Below are positions 42,901 to 47,240 of a stretch of DNA of 64,000 nt, piece by piece; the first letter of the stretch is position 1; each line of letters begins with the position of its first letter. Under the pieces are notes generated by a model, which was not told the DNA's origin, searched no databases, and saw nothing but the letters and a program-made list of their open reading frames with translations. The position numbers and the translations under genes were made by a program. The stretch lies in assembly GCA_011033025.1 (NCBI GenBank), contig WFMF01000072.1, positions 186,001 to 250,000 of the forward strand, read 5' to 3'. The DNA comes from Beroe forskalii. Its lineage: Eukaryota > Ctenophora > Nuda > Beroida > Beroidae.

Positions 42901-45394
42901 GCACCGCTGATTTCACCTTTCCCGCAGGCTGAGAACATGGCGCCGCTGATTTTACCCCTTCCCGCAGGCTGAGAACATGGCGCCGCTGCCCTGGGACCAC
43001 TCCCTGGCGCAGCCCCTTTACAAGCAGCGTCTAGACGGCTACAAAGCCATCGGCCGCTTCCTCGGCCTGGCACTGTGGTTCAAGCAGACCTTGCCTGTAA
43101 AGCTGTGTCGGCACGTCTGGAAGTTCCTACTGGGGAGACGGCTGTGTTGGGCGGACCTGGCGTTCTATAACTCAGATTTGTACGAAGGTACATGTTCCCA
43201 GAAATATTTGCTAAAATAGATATGATATGCCTTATACCGAAACTCTTAGAATTATTGAAATCAACTCAATCTCAGATCTGAGAGCGCTGTTCATAGATGG
43301 AAATAAAACATTTTGCTTGGGTTTCAAGAGCGACACTGAATGATACTGAGTGGATGAAAGTAAAACATTTCCTTGTGATTCAGGTTTGAGAGCGATGCTG
43401 AACGATGCTAAGTGGATGAAATAAAACATTTCTTTGTGATTCAGGTTTGAGAGCGATGCTGAACGATGCTAAGTGGATGACTGAAGAGGAATTCGTGGAG
43501 GTGTATCCTTGTACCCTGGAAGTGGAAGTGAACGGGAGAGTGAGGGAGTTGGTACCTGGAGGAAGTGACATTCCCCTCACTAAACTCAACGTGGAGCAGT
43601 ACATTCAGGTACCTTGTACCCTAATACCCGTGTACCCTAATACACATGTACCCTAATACCCGTTTACCCTAATACCCGTGTACCCTGATAAACTTGTACT
43701 CTGATAAACATGTTCCCTAATATGGAATACCAGTGTACCCTCATAAGCGTGTACCCTCATAAACTTGTAATCCTGAACTTTTACAACAGTCTGCAGTGCA
43801 TAAAGATAGCTGGTAATCGATAGACTGATGGTGATGTTGAAAACTGCACGTTTCTCTTGACTAGATAATACATCCCCTTCTCGAATTCATCGCCTCCCCT
43901 CACCTGCTCTCATCTGCTCTCACCTCACCCAAATTCACATCTCCTTCCTCACCTGTTGCAGGCTCTCACCTCACCCCAAACTCACCTTTCTCTCATCTCA
44001 CTCTTCCTTCCTCACCTCACCCACATCACCTGTCTCCAATCTCACCTCTCCTTCTCACTCTCAATTCACCTGTCTCCCATCTCACCCTTCTTTCCTCACC
44101 TCGCCCCAAACTCACCTGTGTCCCATTTCACCTCTCATTTCTCACTCTCAACTCACCATTTTTTCCACTTTTCCAGGGCTACTCAGAACAGCTCATGGTT
44201 GAGAGTGTGGTGGTGGAACTGACAGCGCTCAAGCAGGGCTTCTCTGACATCATACCACGTCACGTTCTGGCAGGTTAGTGTCAAATAGAGTGAAGTTGTT
44301 TTTGGTGTTTCCAATGAGGAAGCAGTTATTACTCTGGTGACTCTCATGACGATATTGGGATCATAAGGGTAGCTCAAAGCTGATAAGACGCAGATATCGA
44401 TACGCGATCCAACCGCGAAATATTGTACTGTCGACAGAAGTTCTAAAAAAGTTATTGTGGCTGGAATGATGGACACCTCTTTACGATTCAACCTGAATGG
44501 TTTATCGATTTCCTCCCATTTTTTTCACTATTCCCCACATGAAAGACGGGGTCTGACCCTGTCTCAGGGGTCTGACAACGTCTGGTTACCCATATGAGTG
44601 CACAATGCAGATGCATCGTTCGATGAAGAGATTGATAAAGCCGCGCATTTTTCAGTGCCGACAATAACTTTTCATACAATTTCTGTCAGAAGTACAATAT
44701 TTTTGAGCGTTTTATCGATCGATCCATGTTTAGTATACATGTATACATTGTATACATGTGTACATGTGTACATGTATACATGTGTACAACTAATGGTAAA
44801 ATCAATTCCCCCTCATTCTCAGGACTATCAGCCGAAGACCTCACACTGCTTCTATCGGGTGGTTGCGGGGACATTCCCTTCGACAAGCTCTGCAGCATCA
44901 TCACCTTCGTCAACAGCATCGGGTGCAGCCAGAAGCGCCTGGAGCAGTTTAAACGGTGGTTCTGGAGGATTGTTAAGGACATGACTCAGAAGGAACGGCA
45001 GCAACTCCTTTACTTTGCTACGGGTAATGGTTGGCAGTGATTTATAAGATGCAAACATGAAAGTTCATTATTTTCCTGAATTATGAGAATTCTAATCCTG
45101 CTCCTATGATTTTGGGTTTTGACACCTGCCACTTTTCACTTAATTTCAGATAACCAAGAACTCTTGAACCCTACAATTTCAGGAAGTTCGAGCCTGCCCC
45201 CTCTTGACCACAACACGGAACGGACACGTGACCGGATCAGCATCACCATTGACATTCAGCACGACAGTAGGAACGCTCTGCCCATGTCCTCGACCTGTGG
45301 ACAACGTATCTCCATCCCGCTCTACCGCTCCTACTCCATGCTCAAGTCAAAACTCTCAATGGCGCTGCAGTGCCTGACCTATGGACTCGGTTAA
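3796..45394 (+). CDS. UBR5: UBR5/HYD-type HECT E3 ubiquitin ligase, about 48 exons
   Basis: Nuclear and cytoplasmic HECT ligase that builds ubiquitin chains on N-degron, orphan and chromatin substrates. Domain order matches human UBR5: N-terminal propeller, YWWG-type blade, helical repeats, Ser/acidic linker, NWL/SLEAQ helical region, C-terminal HECT. ATG 3796 is chosen because exon 1 joins exon 2 in phase and exon 2 then matches the family N-terminus. Joined exons total about 7.46 kb (about 2,490 residues against about 2,800 in human). The missing length corresponds to UBA, UBR-box and MLLE segments, none of which I find. Unresolved points: exon 16/17 phase differs by one base; exon 20 lacks an AG acceptor at its homologous start; exon 36 has several possible donors; exon 43's own acceptor is CG. 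Exon coordinates are in the block entries below. Confidence 0.93.
4863..5325 (+). repeat. Left terminal inverted repeat of the 7.7 kb element
   Basis: Pairs with 12056-12527. Differences are small indels, for example around 5135-5145 and 5190-5200. Open frames inside the arm are not conserved between the two copies, so the arm is not coding. Confidence 0.8.
5325..8006. repeat. Interior of the 7.7 kb element: degraded dispersed repeats
   Basis: The block around CTCCTGTCAGGAG and ACCACGCCCACT occurs at about 5680-5800 and 5940-6080, with a third related block at 8315-8420. A third repeat family (long AT-rich stretch 6100-7980) shows no coding signal; short open frames at 6700-7080 and 7624-7836 have no recognisable motif. 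TAACCGAAACCG-type short repeats occur at 5880-5935. Confidence 0.5.
8007..8190. repeat. Nested inverted repeats forming a cloverleaf
   Basis: Outer stem TACTTTAGAGGC (8007-8018) pairs with GCCTCTAAAGTA (8179-8190). It encloses three hairpins in order: GATTTAGAG/CTCTAAATC (8040-8048 with 8078-8086), ATTTAAATGTC/GACATTTAAAT (8087-8097 with 8113-8123), and a 14 bp stem around GAGCCCTGC-TTGC-GCAGGGCTC (8127-8140 with 8145-8158). All four stems are perfect. A further small hairpin CGGGCC-GTGA-GGCCCG follows at about 8203-8218. Confidence 0.8.
8890..9335 (+). repeat. Minisatellite, 20-21 bp unit
   Basis: About 20 imperfect copies of GTCATTCAGGAGTGTTAGAGG, alternating with a CCGTCAGGAGTG variant. 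The array decays toward both ends. No open frame runs through it. Confidence 0.85.
9551..12055 (+). repeat. Three tandem units, each opening with two GC-rich hairpins
   Basis: Units start at about 9551, 10485 and 11273 (the last two about 785 bp apart). Each begins with hairpin 1, GCAGGCCC-GTT-GGGCCTGC (9555-9573, 10489-10507, 11277-11295), invariant, then hairpin 2 (9599-9617, 10525-10543, 11330-11348), whose stems differ but stay paired in the first two copies. Units 2 and 3 are preceded by AATTATATATAAGACTAG, a TATA-like run. The bodies of units 2 and 3 align throughout; unit 1 is more diverged. The third unit ends directly at the right terminal repeat (12056). Confidence 0.85.
12056..12527 (-). 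repeat. Right terminal inverted repeat of the 7.7 kb element
   Basis: Reverse complement of 4863-5325. The outer end reads CCCACTTGTATCAACAAT. It is separated by only about 12 bp from the next element (12542), so two insertions sit side by side. Confidence 0.8.
12542..13187. mobile_element. TA-duplicating MITE, 646 bp
   Basis: Ends CCTTAGTGGTAGAAATTAAG and its exact reverse complement, flanked on both sides by TA (12540-12541, 13188-13189). Each terminal region repeats the motif TACTAATTAAG or TACTATTTAAG two or three times. TA duplication and size fit a Tc1/mariner-type non-autonomous element. A second copy begins at 63912. Confidence 0.85.
13334..13986 (+). CDS. UBR5: UBR5 exons 4-5: basic then Gly/Ser-rich linker
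   Basis: Exon 4 is 13334-13428 (phase 2 in, phase 1 out), giving [20 protein letters not shown], a possible basic nuclear localisation stretch. Exon 5 is 13757-13986, giving [11 protein letters not shown] and a Gly/Ser run, then [20 protein letters not shown]. Its GC content is far above its surroundings. Human UBR5 has a UBA domain hereabouts, but nothing in these exons resembles one. Confidence 0.8.
14407..18950 (+). repeat. Satellite, 45-50 bp unit, inside the 4.9 kb element
   Basis: Dozens of copies of AAGCACTGTCTCGGATGGAA followed by TTTGAAAATATACC and a variable T/A spacer. Variants (CTCGG or CCCGG; GAAAATA or GGAAATA) recur in the same order at about 16800-17640 and 18066-18600, showing a higher-order period of roughly 1.26 kb. 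The array is interrupted by a LINE at 15194-16798. Confidence 0.9.
15194..16798 (-). mobile_element. 5'-truncated non-LTR retrotransposon (reverse transcriptase part)
   Basis: The minus strand encodes the C-terminal half of a CR1/jockey-type reverse transcriptase in several frames: [36 protein letters not shown] and [20 protein letters not shown], then [10 protein letters not shown] with the catalytic FADD, then a C-terminal thumb-like region (15235-15840). Frameshifts separate these blocks, so it is dead. The 3' end is a short tandem ACGTACCAAA. It is flanked by an 8 bp duplication AGGAACTT (15186-15193 and 16799-16806), and the uninterrupted site survives in the satellite copy at about 18070. 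Confidence 0.9.
19161..19636 (+). CDS. UBR5: UBR5 exons 6-7: linker
   Basis: Exons 19161-19327 (phase 0 to 2) and 19552-19636 (to phase 0). Protein: Pro-rich [13 protein letters not shown], then acidic [20 protein letters not shown], then [16 protein letters not shown] and a Ser/Lys-rich end. No domain recognised. Exon 6's end with its donor (CGAACCAG|GTAGAGAATACA) is repeated at 31 bp steps, copies ending 19358, 19389 and 19420. Confidence 0.8.
19809..21531 (+). CDS. UBR5: UBR5 exons 8-12: beta-propeller blades
   Basis: Exons 19809-19908, 20151-20318, 20543-20668, 20977-21077 and 21382-21531; phases 0,1,1,1,0 agree throughout. Recognisable family sequence: [20 protein letters not shown] (human LQWWPDKDGTKFICIGALYS), GVLWRWD (human LYQWKW), [12 protein letters not shown] (human NSLYWWGVVPFS), [12 protein letters not shown] and ILIGSLVYT with [10 protein letters not shown]. 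This is the propeller that scaffolds the UBR5 ring. Donor copies follow exon 10 (copy ends 20697) and exon 12 (GCTGAC|GTTAGTCTG again ending 21626). Confidence 0.9.
20052..20085. repeat. Short hairpin in intron 8
   Basis: GCACTTTCGAT and its complement ATCGAAAGTGC enclose about 9 bases, a short distance upstream of the exon 9 acceptor at 20151. Confidence 0.5.
21534..21735 (+). repeat. CTGT/CTGTCTA microsatellite after the exon 12 donor
   Basis: Run of CTGTCTGTCTACTGTCTGTC-like units starting at the donor GTTAGTCTG itself. A second copy of the exon edge and donor (GCTGACGTTAGTCTG) lies inside it at 21621. Confidence 0.8.
21843..23045 (+). CDS. UBR5: UBR5 exons 13-16: propeller strand and acidic linker
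   Basis: Exons 21843-21930, 22128-22217, 22512-22651 and 22949-23045. The protein includes [20 protein letters not shown] (human LRIDELQVVK region), an acidic stretch [20 protein letters not shown], and [14 protein letters not shown], matching human FQRTPKKLCIPEK. Exon 14's acceptor (CCCGGAAG) lacks a pyrimidine tract; I chose it because it alone keeps phase. Exon 16 ends in phase 1, whereas exon 17 by homology starts in phase 0, so a tiny exon or a base error lies between 23046 and 23404. Confidence 0.72.
22236..22475. repeat. TGTACATTGTACAATGTACA palindromic microsatellite
   Basis: About 12 imperfect copies of TGTACATTTTG or TGTACATTGTACAATG in intron 14. The same self-complementary motif recurs near donors at 28780-28925 and 29140-29190, at 39170-39197, and in related form at 44725-44790. 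Confidence 0.8.
23405..24577 (+). CDS. UBR5: UBR5 exons 17-19: second propeller
   Basis: Exons 23405-23469 (to phase 2), 23735-23823 (phase 2 to 1) and 24432-24577 (to phase 0). The protein [27 protein letters not shown] aligns with human [48 protein letters not shown] aligns with human [29 protein letters not shown] then matches DPDWLDLPPI. Exon 18's acceptor is the second AG (CTAACAGGTTAG), the only one that keeps phase. Exon 19's acceptor and start exist in three copies (24098, 24249, 24432). Confidence 0.85.
24578..24905 (+). repeat. Minisatellite grown from the exon 19 donor
   Basis: About 13 copies of AAACAAGAGGTGGGGTTTGT with GGGGT spacers. The unit is the last codons of exon 19 (AAACAAGAG) fused to its own donor (GTGGGGTT). 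Open frames on the minus strand here (Pro/Thr-rich) are repeat artefacts. Confidence 0.85.
24906..26003. other. UBR5 intron 19, unique part
   Basis: No convincing exon. It has two near copies of ACAAATCAAAGTGAGTTTGC (25170, 25270). At its 3' end is a duplicated acceptor-like block, CAGTTGACGACTC (25911, 25931), just upstream of exon 20. Human UBR5 sequence between the second propeller and the helical region was not found here. Confidence 0.4.
26004..27065 (+). CDS. UBR5: UBR5 exons 20-22: helical region; UBR box expected here is absent
   Basis: Exons about 26004-26156, 26473-26658 and 26957-27065. [19 protein letters not shown] matches human [37 protein letters not shown] and [16 protein letters not shown] match human HFILKLLCDSVVLQPYLREL and ARGMTPFMSAVSGRAY. 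Exon 22 ([15 protein letters not shown]) corresponds to human RLDLLYRLLTATNLV, which in human follows the Cys-rich UBR box; that box is missing. In the homologous frame the exon 20 start is preceded by TAA (26001) with no AG between; the nearest usable AG acceptor is TTTGAG at 26038, which would drop 12 codons. Confidence 0.78.
26220..26460 (+). repeat. Minisatellite upstream of exon 21
   Basis: Units of CTAAATCCCTTATCTCGTTC with CCTAACTCACTC, pyrimidine-rich, running up to the exon 21 acceptor (26471-26472). It provides an extended polypyrimidine tract. Confidence 0.75.
26625..26800 (+). repeat. 34 bp tandem array of exon 21 end plus donor
   Basis: Five copies of a 34 bp unit, TATAACACTAACGTCAACCA then TATCCTSGCTCAGG. 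The first is the coding end of exon 21; the others end at 26692, 26726, 26760 and 26794. Every unit carries CTCAG|GT, which can read as donor or acceptor. Confidence 0.92.
27431..30146 (+). CDS. UBR5: UBR5 exons 23-30: central helical scaffold and Ser/Arg linker
   Basis: Exons 27431-27572, 27812-27962, 28244-28354, 28649-28747, 29037-29127, 29399-29531, 29821-29932 and 30079-30146; phases 1,2,0,0,0,1,2,0 in, all consistent. Best family match is exon 25: [20 protein letters not shown] aligns with human TMRFLRSVARVFVILSVEM plus SSKKKN, and exon 26 ([14 protein letters not shown]) with human FQALLPYAVEELCN. Exons 27-30 are a basic/Ser-rich low-similarity linker. Donor copies follow exon 22 (27132), exon 26 (28866), exon 27 (29208) and exon 28 (29562, 29593, 29624). 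Confidence 0.85.
30325..31740 (+). repeat. About 285 bp direct repeats enclosing a 17 bp satellite, UBR5 intron 30
   Basis: The left block (30325-30615) and right block (31460-31740) are the same sequence in the same orientation: TTCCATGCGCGTTTTTCGTA, then TTTTGCGCGCGCGATTTGTAG, then TGGATAAAGAATGTCT and AATAAGCCAATGGACA. Between them is the satellite at 30955-31408, unit GTACCGTTGTTAACGTG, about 26 copies. It could be an LTR-like pair or a tandem duplication of an element end; no coding sequence lies between. Confidence 0.75.
30955..31408 (+). repeat. 17 bp satellite GTACCGTTGTTAACGTG
   Basis: Nearly perfect in the middle, with AACGAGG and AAATAAGG variants at the edges. It contains GTTAAC and GGTACC palindromes in every unit. 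Confidence 0.92.
32125..33765 (+). CDS. UBR5: UBR5 exons 31-33: long Ser/Gly linker and basic patch
   Basis: Exons 32125-32236, 32505-32631 and 32821-33765 (945 nt, the largest). Exon 33 encodes a Ser/Gly/Pro low-complexity stretch, a KSEEQQQQP run, a basic patch ASKRRRVG that looks like a nuclear localisation signal, then a helical domain: [33 protein letters not shown] and [20 protein letters not shown]. The acceptor and first bases of exon 33 (CCCTCAG|AAGGNCTAGCGT) are present twice, at 32775 and 32821. Confidence 0.85.
33969..36434 (+). CDS. UBR5: UBR5 exons 34-36: acidic linker
   Basis: Exons 33969-34114, 35633-35767 and 36215-about 36434. Exon 36 is strongly acidic ([20 protein letters not shown]), then [18 protein letters not shown] and YLNWAVDG, the last resembling human MQWAVRN. 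In-frame stop at 36463-36465 means a donor must lie before it: A|GTCAGC (36434) in phase 1, or CCC|GTGTTC (36424) in phase 0. Exon 36's acceptor and start (CCGGACGAGGAGGAAATCA) occur three times (36041, 36127, 36215); exon 35's end plus donor recurs at 35813. Confidence 0.8.
34612..34800 (-). CDS. Secreted small peptide precursor, antisense in UBR5 intron 34
   Basis: 62 codons. Residues 1-22 form a classical signal peptide ([20 protein letters not shown], then SA). Residues 23-48 are an acidic propeptide ([12 protein letters not shown]). KR at 49-50 is a dibasic processing site, followed by the 12-residue tail [12 protein letters not shown] and stop. The layout of signal, acidic pro-region, KR and short C-terminal peptide is that of neuropeptide, antimicrobial or other secreted-peptide precursors. 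There is no Gly for amidation and only one Cys (in the signal). An acceptor-like CCTTAG lies 6 bases before the ATG on its strand, so a 5' UTR intron is likely; an AATAAA on the minus strand lies near 34350. Family not recognised. Confidence 0.7.
   Translation of the reverse strand: MKVFLVCLLITAVMFQVGTCSASDISPAKIRAERALELEEAEEVGERVKREENYAGGFMFEP
34801..35632. repeat. Upstream region of the peptide gene: minisatellite and hairpins
   Basis: 34860-35050 holds about five imperfect copies of CTAGCAAGCTCCAAGATACC. About 70 bp beginning TCAGTGGCCTTAAA or TGAGTGGCCTTAAA is repeated directly (about 35115 and 35275). Between the repeats is a nested hairpin at about 35210-35262: AATGGATTAATTT/AAATTAATCCATT outside, AACGCCA/TGGCGTT inside. 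Confidence 0.65.
36064..36194. repeat. Paired CCAATCAGCACGCAG hairpins between exon 36 acceptor copies
   Basis: CCAATCAGCACGCAG and CTGCGTGCTGATTGG enclose 13 bases at 36064-36106 and again at 36152-36194. A diverged relative is at about 35855-35900. Each lies within one 86-88 bp unit of the duplicated exon 36 acceptor. Confidence 0.8.
36497..37697. mobile_element. 1.2 kb element with 8 bp target duplication
   Basis: The element is 36505-37689. Its ends are TAGGGTTTCCAT and ATGGAAACCCTA, and GTCTGTGA flanks it on both sides (36497-36504, 37690-37697). Both subterminal parts are rich in TATCTAGATAA. The 8 bp duplication suggests a hAT-type non-autonomous element. It sits in UBR5 intron 36, about 60 bp past the probable donor. 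Confidence 0.88.
37766..38989 (+). CDS. UBR5: UBR5 exons 37-39: pre-HECT helical region
   Basis: Exons 37807-38030 (or from the in-frame upstream acceptor at 37766), 38296-38458 and 38812-38989. [25 protein letters not shown] matches human [40 protein letters not shown] then [18 protein letters not shown] matches human LNYALSLMRSHNDEHSDVLP then LDVCSLKHVAYVFQALIY. Acceptor copies: three before exon 37 (37725, 37766, 37807), five for exon 39 (38650, 38693, 38730, 38771, 38812). The GGGTAAGTCGTTTATAAG donor of exon 39 also repeats. Confidence 0.88.
38650..38811 (+). repeat. Four extra copies of the exon 39 acceptor and start
   Basis: The unit is about 41 bp: GAGTACGTTATGTACCTGCT, AGACTCCC and a short pyrimidine-rich spacer ending in CAG (lost in the second copy). 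Only the last copy (38812) runs on into coding sequence. Confidence 0.92.
39194..40135 (+). mobile_element. Stand-alone LINE ORF1 protein, uninterrupted, in UBR5 intron 39
   Basis: 313 codons from ATG 39194 to TGA, with no frameshift. Residues about 1-100 are helical ([20 protein letters not shown]). Residues 110-185 form a coiled coil ([20 protein letters not shown] and onward). Residues 195-300 resemble the RRM-like and C-terminal domain of ORF1 proteins of CR1/jockey-type LINEs: [30 protein letters not shown] and [18 protein letters not shown]. No reverse transcriptase follows; an A-rich tail comes at about 40323-40337. It is inserted among GGGTAAGTCGTTTATAAG repeats derived from the exon 39 donor, which resume at 40340. 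It is a LINE relic or trans-mobilised copy, possibly recent given its clean frame. Confidence 0.8.
40587..41281 (+). CDS. UBR5: UBR5 exons 40-41: region before HECT
   Basis: Exons 40587-40998 and 41162-41281. [20 protein letters not shown] matches human [35 protein letters not shown] matches human [33 protein letters not shown] matches human LKNVMNMQNRQKKEGEEQ. Exon 40's acceptor is the second AG (CCACCCCAG), since the first (CACTTAG) breaks the frame. Exon 41's TACGTGAACAGGAACCTT recurs just downstream in the intron (about 41312). Confidence 0.88.
41529..45394 (+). CDS. UBR5: UBR5 exons 42-48: HECT catalytic domain, no MLLE insert
   Basis: Exons 41529-41642, 42380-42479, 42968-43187, 43445-43608, 44177-44273, 44823-45023 and 45183-45394 (TAA). 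N-lobe: [20 protein letters not shown] (human VKFTFKDEPGEGSGVAR); [14 protein letters not shown] (human FRNIGRILGLCLLQ); [21 protein letters not shown]-lobe: [38 protein letters not shown], and [18 protein letters not shown] with the catalytic Cys at codon 45296-45298. In human, about 200 residues including the PAM2-binding MLLE domain lie between the LPNLECIQ and NCFRNIGRILG segments; here only about 30 residues do. Exon 43's last repeat copy has CCGG where an AG acceptor is needed. Confidence 0.92.
42015..42400 (+). repeat. Six-copy array of the exon 43 acceptor and start
   Basis: Unit 68-73 bp: TTAAATCACAGGGGCTGGTT, then TAGTGTGGTGTGTTCGGCCC, then a TCAAGGACCACACCAAG-like stretch and CTAACTCTCTC. 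Exon-like starts at 42020, 42093, 42166, 42234, 42307 and 42380. Copies 1-5 have CACAG or CCACAG; copy 6, the only one continuing into coding sequence, has CACCGG. Confidence 0.92.
42703..42967 (+). repeat. Six-copy array of the exon 44 acceptor and start
   Basis: Unit about 39 bp: CCCGCAG, GCTGAGAACATGGCGCCGCT and GATTTTACCCCTT. Good copies start at 42850, 42889 and 42928; more diverged ones lie at about 42718, 42774 and 42811. The real exon follows at 42968. Confidence 0.9.
43265..43444 (+). repeat. Extra copies of the exon 45 acceptor and start
   Basis: Unit about 57-61 bp: TTTGAGAGCGATGCTGAACG, ATGCTAAGTGGATGAAA, then AAAACATTTCTTTGTGATTCAG. The copy at 43384 is nearly identical to the exon 45 start (43445); two older copies lie at about 43276 and 43328. 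Confidence 0.88.
43610..44170 (+). repeat. TACCCTAATACCCGTG and CTCACCTCACC low-complexity runs, UBR5 intron 45
   Basis: 43610-43750 repeats GTACCCTAATACCCGT starting at the exon 45 donor. 43880-44170 is pyrimidine-rich (CTCATCTCACTCTTCCTTCC and similar), leading into the exon 46 acceptor. No exon seen. Confidence 0.7.
44290..44815. repeat. Dispersed repeat and TATACATG microsatellite, UBR5 intron 46
   Basis: The block GTGCACAATGCAGATGCATC then GTTCGATGAAGAGATTGATAAA (44600-44690) also occurs at 41690-41780 and partly at 38600-38640, so it is a dispersed element. 44725-44790 is TATACATGTGTACATG repeated. Confidence 0.55.
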
Positions 45395-45780
45395 GGGATG
45401 TTCTTCAATCCCGTGTGATTATTCATTCAATCCCGTGTCAATTTTATATCATTTAATTATATCTGCATCCCATTTTTGGACCCTCGTTGACGATTTTCAT
45501 GCACACTTCTGAACTTGAACTTGAAGGGCGCGAGTATCAGTAACTCTGGTGTGTCGAGCTTTTGAGGCGCAGTGTTCAACGCCGTGCTTGGGTACTTTTT
45601 CGCGGCACATCTTACAGGACGCATATGCACTTTCTATGCAAAACATTGGCGTGCTATAAATATTACTTGCCGCGAAACGGAAAAAGTACCCATGCGCGGG
45701 GCAATACTAATGCATCGCGCCACAAAAGGTCGTGACACAACGGTTATCAGGGGGCTGGCAAGCCCCCCGCGGCGGTTTGC
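45395..45780. other. UBR5 3' flank with a short foldback
   Basis: The UBR5 3' UTR should start here; no clear poly-A signal was chosen. Inverted repeat: GGGTACTTTTTCGCGGCA (about 45590-45607) pairs with TGCCGCGAAACGGAAAAAGT and ACCC (about 45668-45692), enclosing about 60 bases. Confidence 0.55.
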
Positions 45781-45895
45781 GAGCCCGAGGGCCCGAAGGG
45801 CCCGAGGGCGAGCTTTGGACGGCGAACCTTACAAGTTACAGTGCGAGGGTCGAAGGCCCGAGCGCGAGCCCGAGGACCCGAAGGGTCCGAGGGCG
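45781..45895. repeat. Two matching GC hairpins with a compensatory pair
   Basis: GCCC-GA-GGGCCC-GAA-GGGCCC-GA-GGGC at about 45783-45809, and GCCC-GA-GGACCC-GAA-GGGTCC-GA-GGGC at about 45868-45894. The two copies differ mainly at one base pair, G-C in one and A-T in the other. The surroundings are rich in GCGAGCCCGAGG. Confidence 0.8.
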
Positions 45896-46969
45896 AGCAT
45901 TGCACGTCGATTCTGACGGTAGAAATTTCATTAATTTTCACGAAGCAATTTGGGGAATTTCCCCTGGTTGGATTTCCACTAAAATCGATACGTCGCTTCT
46001 TCGAGGGTCAAAGGCGCAACTGTCAAAATTTCAGATCAATTGGATAAAAAATGACCAAGTTATAACAACTTATTCACACCGAAATCGTACACGCGATGCG
46101 TACGCATCGCTGCGCTTGCCAGCCCCCAACTATATGTTTTCATGGATTCGCCGAATTTCAAAAATTTTTACGGTACGTTCCCGACGATCAAATTAATTGA
46201 AAATTGAGTTTCCGCGCCTTCGCTGTGCGCGCGCTCGGAGTTTTAAATTTGAGATCAATTCGTTCAGAAATGGCTGAGTTATAACTTCTTGAAATCGCCA
46301 AAATTGAGGGTGTTCTTGTTAAAAAGGGTTACGACGCTGATACATATACGAGAGATGACGCTTTAGTGCGAGAAGTGTACCTTATTTAAAAGGCGATATC
46401 TCGGGAACCATAAAAGATACAGAGCTCATCGACCCAGCGTTGGAAAGTAGAAGGATAGAACTTGCGAAAAATGCCCTTAAAAACTATTTTACGTCACGAT
46501 AATGATGTCATAATGACGTCACAAAACTGAGAATTTCTAATGTCGATTTTCCCAAAAATAGTCGTTTTTCAACGCAATTTTTCGGTATGAAGCTTTCGAG
46601 ATAGGAAAAAATGCTCCTCCTAACGTGGAAAGGAAATTTGATGAACTTTTTAAAAATGTGGTTGAAAAGTTCTAAGCTCCCCAGCATCATTGAGATATAT
46701 GCGATTGTTTGAAACACTTTGACACGAAAAAAATCCCAAAAAATGGCAAAACTTGTGAAGCTAGTGGAGAGAGAACGGGACAACCCCAGAACTTTATCTT
46801 TGGATATGTTGTCGGTCATAGTCCCAATTGTGTTAATGAATGGGTCTCAGATAGCTTATCTAATTTTATGACGTAATTGTGACGTCATCAGTAATGCTAG
46901 GTAACGCAAATTTTTACGCGCGATTTGACGCCAAATTTCAATATCTCGGCACAGAAAAAGGGTGATATT

Positions 46970-47240
46970 TTTTCCCAAAACCAAAAAGGATTTGGTTGTG
47001 ATGGTCCGCGACTCCGCGGCGGTTTTAAGGCGTTCTTTACTGTAAAACCCATGATATGAGAAAGAACGCGACGGTTAAAACTGCCGCAACGGCACTTTTT
47101 CGATGCATTCAAGTTACGTGAATGCTGTATATTGTGACGTTGCAGCAGTTTTAACCGTCGTTCTTTCTCATATCATTTTGAACGCCTTAAAACCGCCGCG
47201 GACCATCACAACCAAATCCTTTTTGGTTTTGGGAAAAAAT
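46970..47240. repeat. Long hairpin, about 110 bp arms
   Basis: The left arm from about 46977 (AAAACCAAAAAGGATTTGGT, TGTGATGGTCCGCG) pairs with the right arm ending about 47233. The inner parts pair AACGCGACGGTTAAAACTGC with GCAGTTTTAACCGTCG. Loop about 40 bases. This is probably a foldback MITE or the end of a degraded element covering 45900-47240. Short open frames inside show no motif. Confidence 0.8.
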
